Assembly: GCA_017394475.1 (NCBI GenBank)
Contig: JAFPYQ010000447.1
Location: 1-8,324, forward strand
Length of the DNA: 8,324 bases
Source of the DNA: Oscillospiraceae bacterium
Lineage (GTDB): Bacteria; Bacillota; Clostridia; Oscillospirales; Ruminococcaceae
Direction: 5' to 3'
In this document: piece by piece, positions 5,328 through 8,324 of the stretch
Layout: each line of letters begins with the position of its first letter
Position numbering within the stretch: position 1 is the first letter of the stretch
Notes under the pieces: model-generated
The model's database searches: none
The model's input: the letters and a program-made list of their open reading frames with translations, nothing else
What the model was told of the DNA's origin: nothing
Made by a program: the position numbers and the translations under genes

Positions 5328-6863
5328 TCATTTATCACAGGGATTGATCTTGCATATCCTCATCCGCTTGTCGGAAGTGATGTCGCGGTCTATGGCTATG
5401 ATTATCATATTGTCAGCGTAGGAGCTCATTTCCTCCGGGTAGCTCTTGTCAAGTGCCTTCTCCTTGTCGTCCCTCAATTCGATGAATATGGCAGGCATGG
5501 GCATATTGGGCTTGGGGATGTAGGCAATGTCCGATCTGCCATCCTCCGAGCATGAACTGTCCTGCAGATCAAAGACGCTGCGGGCACTGAACAGAGCCTG
5601 CTTTACCACATTGTGCAGGGCGTTCTCGCTGTATGAGCTGATGCCGGGGTTCTCATCCTGTATCTTCTCTATCTGCTGTGCCACTGCCTCCTCGTTCATA
5701 TCGAGGATGTCATCGAGGAGCTTCTGGCTCTCCATGACGCGGCGTATGGCCTCCTTGTTGGGAGTTCTGCGGATGGCTCTGAGGAAGATGCCCTCAATGT
5801 AGGAATTGGGTATGCGGGCGGTCTTTGTGGTGGGGTCGTAGGCCAGGTATCCGAAGTGTACCAGCAGAAGAAGTATATCATTCTTGTTGCGGATATTGTC
5901 GGAATCATTGAGAAAACGGGACGTATCCACAGATACCTCACCGCCGCCGGTGAGGACCGTCACAGCCCTTATGAGCCCGTCTATATCGTAGTTTATCAGC
6001 TCGATGAGAGCCGAAACGTTGAATGTGTAGTTGGCACCTTTGTTCTTTATCTTCCGCATCACCTGGGAGGGGGAATAGTAGGAAGCCTTGTCTGACGGGA
6101 GATAGCCTGCGCAGGTGTCCCTTACCTCGTCGATATCGGTGCCGCTTTTATCGCACAGTACCTTCACATCGTTTTCGGTAAAGCACATTATGTCAGCAGC
6201 CTTTCCCGGGTCTGTCATGGTGTATTCTTTCAGCCCGTCAAGTGCGTGCTCGGAGCCTATCCTCTTGAAGGGGATTATGCCCGTCATGTACACTGCGGAA
6301 AAGAAGGGCGTGCCGTCATGACCGGTCATCAGGTGGCGAAGGAATTCGATGTATTCCTTCTGCAGCAGGTGGGTCTCCCTTACAGGTGCATCCCATTCAT
6401 CTATGATGAGTATCAGTTTCATGTCGGACTTTTGAATGACGTTCTTCATCAGCGAACTGATATCATTCTCTGTGCCGTCAACGGAAAATGCGGCGGAAAT
6501 CTCGCTGCACAGCTCTTTCGTGAGGAATCTTACCACATCGTAGTAATTGTGAGTTGCGGCTTTGAGGCTCACCATATCTATATACACCACGTGACAGGAA
6601 TTGAGATATTTCCCGTATGACTCTTCGGATGCAGCGGCAAGGCCCTTGAACAGCCCGTCCGAATCGCAGGTGCAGTCATAGTATGCGCAGAGCATCTGCG
6701 CCGAAAGAGTCTTCCCGAACCCCTGTGGGCGGCAGATACAGGTAACGCGCTGTTTTGTGTCTATGGTATCATTGATAAGGGCAATGAGACCAGATCTGTC
6801 TGTATAATCTGCTGCAGGAAAGCTTTTGAACCCGGTGTTTCCCGGATCGAGATATGTCCCCAT
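5328..6863 (-). CDS. AAA-ATPase-like protein with C-terminal PD-(D/E)XK (PDDEXK_9-like) domain
   Basis: The 511-residue protein fits the AAA-ATPase-like (PF09820) plus PDDEXK_9 (PF08011) architecture, common in Ruminococcus, Clostridia and Bacteroidetes and of unknown role. The start at 6863 gives M-G-T-Y-L-D-P-G-N, the usual beginning of the family, and has an extended Shine-Dalgarno GGCGGTGATC (minus strand, 6866-6875) seven bases away. An ATG at 6908 would add 15 residues and has GAGGTGG 8-11 bases upstream. Walker A is RPQGFGKT (45-52), usually RPRRFGKS/T. Walker B is LILIIDEWDAP (150-160). The C-terminal nuclease-like core has GRSD (D445) and then I-E-L-R (E462, R464), where the family expects E-L-K. 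The helix carrying the usual A-x-x-Q-I-K motif is shortened. It has its own promoter and terminator and faces away from all neighbours, so it looks like an independent accessory gene. ATP binding is likely; nuclease activity is doubtful. Confidence 0.9.
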   Translation of the reverse strand: MGTYLDPGNTGFKSFPAADYTDRSGLIALINDTIDTKQRVTCICRPQGFGKTLSAQMLCAYYDCTCDSDGLFKGLAAASEESYGKYLNSCHVVYIDMVSLKAATHNYYDVVRFLTKELCSEISAAFSVDGTENDISSLMKNVIQKSDMKLILIIDEWDAPVRETHLLQKEYIEFLRHLMTGHDGTPFFSAVYMTGIIPFKRIGSEHALDGLKEYTMTDPGKAADIMCFTENDVKVLCDKSGTDIDEVRDTCAGYLPSDKASYYSPSQVMRKIKNKGANYTFNVSALIELINYDIDGLIRAVTVLTGGGEVSVDTSRFLNDSDNIRNKNDILLLLVHFGYLAYDPTTKTARIPNSYIEGIFLRAIRRTPNKEAIRRVMESQKLLDDILDMNEEAVAQQIEKIQDENPGISSYSENALHNVVKQALFSARSVFDLQDSSCSEDGRSDIAYIPKPNMPMPAIFIELRDDKEKALDKSYPEEMSSYADNMIIIAIDRDITSDKRMRICKINPCDK

Positions 6864-6911
6864 AAGATCACCGCCAAAGATGTAGTTTACACGCCGAAGA
6901 GATGCCATTCA

Positions 6912-6946
6912 GTGACCCACCTCGTTTATGGGGTTACAGGGGTCAC
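6912..6946 (-). promoter_or_regulatory. Leader hairpin of the AAA-ATPase mRNA overlapping an upstream ribosome binding site
   Basis: GTGACCC (6912-6918) and GGGTCAC (6940-6946) are perfect inverted copies 21 bases apart. Both lie downstream of the predicted minus-strand start of transcription near 6970, so the mRNA can fold them. The 3' arm touches the GAGGTGG site (6917-6923) that would serve the ATG at 6908. Plus-strand bases 6930-6938 and 6939-6947 are also near-identical direct repeats (GGGGTTACA, GGGGTCACA), so a DNA operator is an alternative reading. Confidence 0.5.
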
Positions 6947-6976
6947 AGATACCGATTATGAATATAACTATAATTT

Positions 6977-7005
6977 ATTGTAACATACTTTCAGAAATTT
7001 TTCAA
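6977..7005 (-). promoter_or_regulatory. Sigma-A promoter of the AAA-ATPase gene
   Basis: On the minus strand TTGAAA (7005-7000) and TACAAT (6982-6977) are separated by exactly 17 bases. Transcription should begin near 6970, leaving a leader of about 107 bases to the ATG at 6863 or 60 bases to the one at 6908. Confidence 0.8.
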
Positions 7006-7112
7006 GGGGGATGAAAAAAATACCGCATTTTTTGATATTGTGATATATTACAAAATTCATCCTGTATAGCCTGTGTAATTTGGCTATTGCGGTCGAAAAT
7101 GGCATAAGGTTA

Positions 7113-7141
7113 TTGAAAAATCCTATGAAATGTAGTATAAT
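7113..7141 (+). promoter_or_regulatory. Sigma-A promoter of the rRNA methyltransferase gene
   Basis: TTGAAA (7113-7118) and a perfect TATAAT (7136-7141) are separated by 17 bases, with A/T-rich sequence upstream. The start point should be near 7148, giving a leader of about 72 bases that contains the CACAC/GTGTG hairpin and a purine-rich Shine-Dalgarno (AAAAGG, 7208-7213) before the ATG at 7220. Confidence 0.87.
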
Positions 7142-7219
7142 TAAACGGAATATGTATCGATAGAAAACAAATTCACACATCTGTGTGGGTCATGAAGAAT
7201 CGTGAAGAAAAGGTATCTA

Positions 7220-8104
7220 ATGGAAGAGCGTAAGGATAACAGAAGAAAAGGACAGGGCAGAGATCGTGGCTTCGGCAACAGGGATCCCCGTTCCCGTTAT
7301 GATAGAGACAACAGGAAAAAGGATGACAGGAGCTTCGGCAGCAGGCAGGAAATCGCTGAAAAGCCTCTGCTTCCCGAAGATATGATAATCGGGAGAAATC
7401 CCGTGACAGAGGCGCTGAAGGCTCACAAGCCCATAGATGCCCTCTATGTGAACCGTGGTGCAGGCGGCTCCATCGGCGTTATAATACGCCTTGCAAAGGA
7501 TAATGACATAGTGGTTAAGGAGTCCGATGAGCGCACCCTTTCAAGAATGTGCGGCGGTGCATCCCATCAGGGCGTTATCGCGCTGTGTGCCTGTGCAGAA
7601 TATGCGGATGTGGAGGATATACTGAAAGCCTCCGCGGAAAAGGGGACCAAGCCCTTTATCATCATCTGCGATGGGATAGAGGATCCTCACAATCTCGGCG
7701 CAATAATAAGAACGGCGGAGGCTGCAGGTGCGGACGGCATCATAATCCCCAAAAGGCACAGCGCTGGCCTCAGCTCCACGGTATACAAGACCTCTGCAGG
7801 TGCTGCGGGAGTTTTCCCTGTGGCAAGGGTGTCAAATATCGTACAATGCATCGAGGAATTAAAAGAAAAGGGTATATGGATATACGGTACCCAGATGGAT
7901 GCGCCCTCCTACACTCAGTGTGACCTTACGGGAGCGGCAGCACTTGTCATCGGCTCCGAGGGTTTCGGTATGAGCAGGCTCGTCCGCGAAAAGTGCGATT
8001 ACCTCGTAAGTCTGCCCATGAACGGCAAGATCAATTCCCTCAATGCTTCGGTGGCAGCGGGTATATTCATGTATGAAACGGTAAGGCAGCGTTGCTGTAA
8101 GTGA
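7220..8104 (+). CDS. rlmB: TrmH/SpoU-family RNA 2'-O-methyltransferase, RlmB type
   Basis: The 294-residue SPOUT methyltransferase of the TrmH family group 3 transfers a methyl group from S-adenosylmethionine to a ribose 2'-OH, most likely G2251-equivalent in the 23S rRNA P-loop. Residues 1-45 are a disordered Arg/Lys/Asp/Gly-rich tail that probably binds RNA. The substrate-binding domain runs from IIGRNPVTEAL (56-66) to about 125. The catalytic domain has motif 1 NLGAIIRTA (158-166, with R164), motif 2 IGSEGFGMSR (244-253) and motif 3 INSLNASVAAG (271-281), all intact. A GTG at 7202 would add six residues. I prefer the ATG at 7220, which has AAAAGG six bases before it. The gene has its own consensus promoter. 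Trm56- or TrmH-like tRNA activity cannot be excluded from motifs alone, so the symbol is a family-based assignment. Confidence 0.93.
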   Translation: MEERKDNRRKGQGRDRGFGNRDPRSRYDRDNRKKDDRSFGSRQEIAEKPLLPEDMIIGRNPVTEALKAHKPIDALYVNRGAGGSIGVIIRLAKDNDIVVKESDERTLSRMCGGASHQGVIALCACAEYADVEDILKASAEKGTKPFIIICDGIEDPHNLGAIIRTAEAAGADGIIIPKRHSAGLSSTVYKTSAGAAGVFPVARVSNIVQCIEELKEKGIWIYGTQMDAPSYTQCDLTGAAALVIGSEGFGMSRLVREKCDYLVSLPMNGKINSLNASVAAGIFMYETVRQRCCK

Positions 8105-8119
8105 TCAGTGTTCGGTCAT

Positions 8120-8172
8120 AGTGGTCAGTTATCAGGATCATTGATTGACCGCTGATAACTGCGAAGACCACT
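8120..8172. repeat. Long interrupted palindrome between rlmB and the next gene
   Basis: AGTGGTC (8120-8126) plus AGTTATCAG (8127-8135) face CTGATAACT (8152-8160) and GACCACT (8166-8172). The sixteen pairs are perfect, broken only by GCGAA (8161-8165) on one side, with a 16-base loop. The left flank repeats the theme (GATCAGTG, GGTCATAGTGGTCAG). Neither strand has a T-tract after the stem, so it is not a typical intrinsic terminator. It resembles GTCAGTTATCAG-type intergenic palindromes found dispersed in some genomes. Confidence 0.65.
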
Positions 8173-8199
8173 CCCAAAAACTAACTAAAGGATATTAAT

Positions 8200-8324
8200 A
8201 TGTCTGATAGAGATAGGAATATTTCCCTCGACGATATACTGGACAGCTATGATGCTGTGCAGAACTATGAAGAGTCGGGGCTTTCGGAATTTTTTGAAAC
8301 GGACGATGCCCAGCTTGTCATGAA
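8200..8324 (+). CDS. Start of an unrecognised protein, 3' end outside the window
   Basis: An ATG at 8200 is preceded by the Shine-Dalgarno AAAGGA (8187-8192) at a suitable distance. The frame stays open to the window end and gives 41 residues beginning M-S-D-R-D-R-N-I-S-L-D-D-I-L-D-S-Y-D. The segment is strongly acidic, with no signal peptide or membrane segment yet. It may be a cytosolic N-terminal region in front of a domain that lies outside the window. No family can be named. No separate promoter is obvious in the 95 bases after rlmB, so it could be read through from that gene past the palindrome. Confidence 0.65.
   Translation, partial: MSDRDRNISLDDILDSYDAVQNYEESGLSEFFETDDAQLVM

Larger units (their letters stand above)
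6864..7219. other. Divergent regulatory region between the AAA-ATPase and rRNA methyltransferase genes
   Basis: This AT-rich, roughly 356-base stretch carries two outward-facing consensus promoters (minus 6977-7005, plus 7113-7141) and the structured leader of the AAA-ATPase gene (6912-6946). Between the promoters are an A/T hairpin (AAAAAAT 7015-7021, ATTTTTT 7027-7033), a dyad TTGTGATATATTACAA (7038-7053) and an inverted repeat ATAGCC/GGCTAT (7066-7071, 7082-7087). In the plus-strand leader CACAC/GTGTG (7174-7178, 7183-7187) can form a short hairpin. No gene is visible inside it. Confidence 0.75.

Noticed and set aside
5328..6908. A defence island around the AAA-ATPase/PDDEXK gene
   Set aside because: The neighbours on both sides are housekeeping genes with their own promoters or terminators; no second defence-type gene, integrase or tRNA is in the window, so a multi-gene system is not supported.
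7038..7053. A Rex redox-regulator box
   Set aside because: The dyad resembles TTGTGA-n-TCACAA but is two bases too short and one arm has a mismatch, so I only call it a dyad of unknown use.

Overview
The window looks like a chromosomal segment from an anaerobic Firmicute of the Ruminococcus (Oscillospiraceae/Ruminococcaceae) type. This is inferred from the balanced base composition, heavy use of ATA, AGG and AGA codons, consensus sigma-A promoters with 17-base spacers, purine-rich Shine-Dalgarno sites, and a gene set matching what is known from that group (a single AAA-ATPase-like/PDDEXK_9 gene, a DUF1624 acyltransferase, a membrane-anchored J-protein). No rRNA, tRNA, CRISPR array, complete insertion sequence or phage gene is visible.

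Layout. (1) Positions 1-795 hold the end of a lipoprotein gene with a long acidic Thr/Glu/Asp linker, closed by a hairpin at 803-830. (2) Ten bases after that hairpin starts a 304-residue protein that resembles the peptidase U32/UbiU-UbiV-like barrel family and has a cysteine cluster. (3) Positions 1755-2171 carry no intact gene. They hold the decayed C-terminal end of a GNAT acetyltransferase, a hairpin and a consensus promoter. (4) That promoter drives a compact four-gene operon at 2172-4356: inorganic pyrophosphatase, cytidine deaminase, a DUF1624/HGSNAT-type membrane acyltransferase and RlmH. The last three are joined by 4-base start/stop overlaps. (5) A separate J-domain/TPR-like/transmembrane protein lies at 4544-5176. 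(6) Convergent to it on the minus strand is a one-gene unit (5328-6863) coding for an AAA-ATPase-like protein with a degenerate C-terminal PD-(D/E)XK domain. It has its own promoter, a structured leader and a strong terminator. (7) A 356-base divergent intergenic region separates it from an RlmB/TrmH-type rRNA 2'-O-methyltransferase at 7220-8104 with its own consensus promoter. (8) A long palindrome at 8120-8172 precedes the start of a truncated gene at 8200.

How the genes fit together. Most are housekeeping: two rRNA methyltransferases (RlmH, RlmB-like), pyrophosphate removal, pyrimidine salvage and a co-chaperone. The accessory or less understood items are the U32-like protein, the acidic lipoprotein, the GNAT remnant and the AAA-ATPase/PDDEXK gene. 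I found no convincing new multi-gene system. The best candidates for a closer look are the AAA-ATPase gene with its altered nuclease motif and its hairpin leader, the U32-like protein with no visible ribosome binding site, and the palindrome before the last gene.
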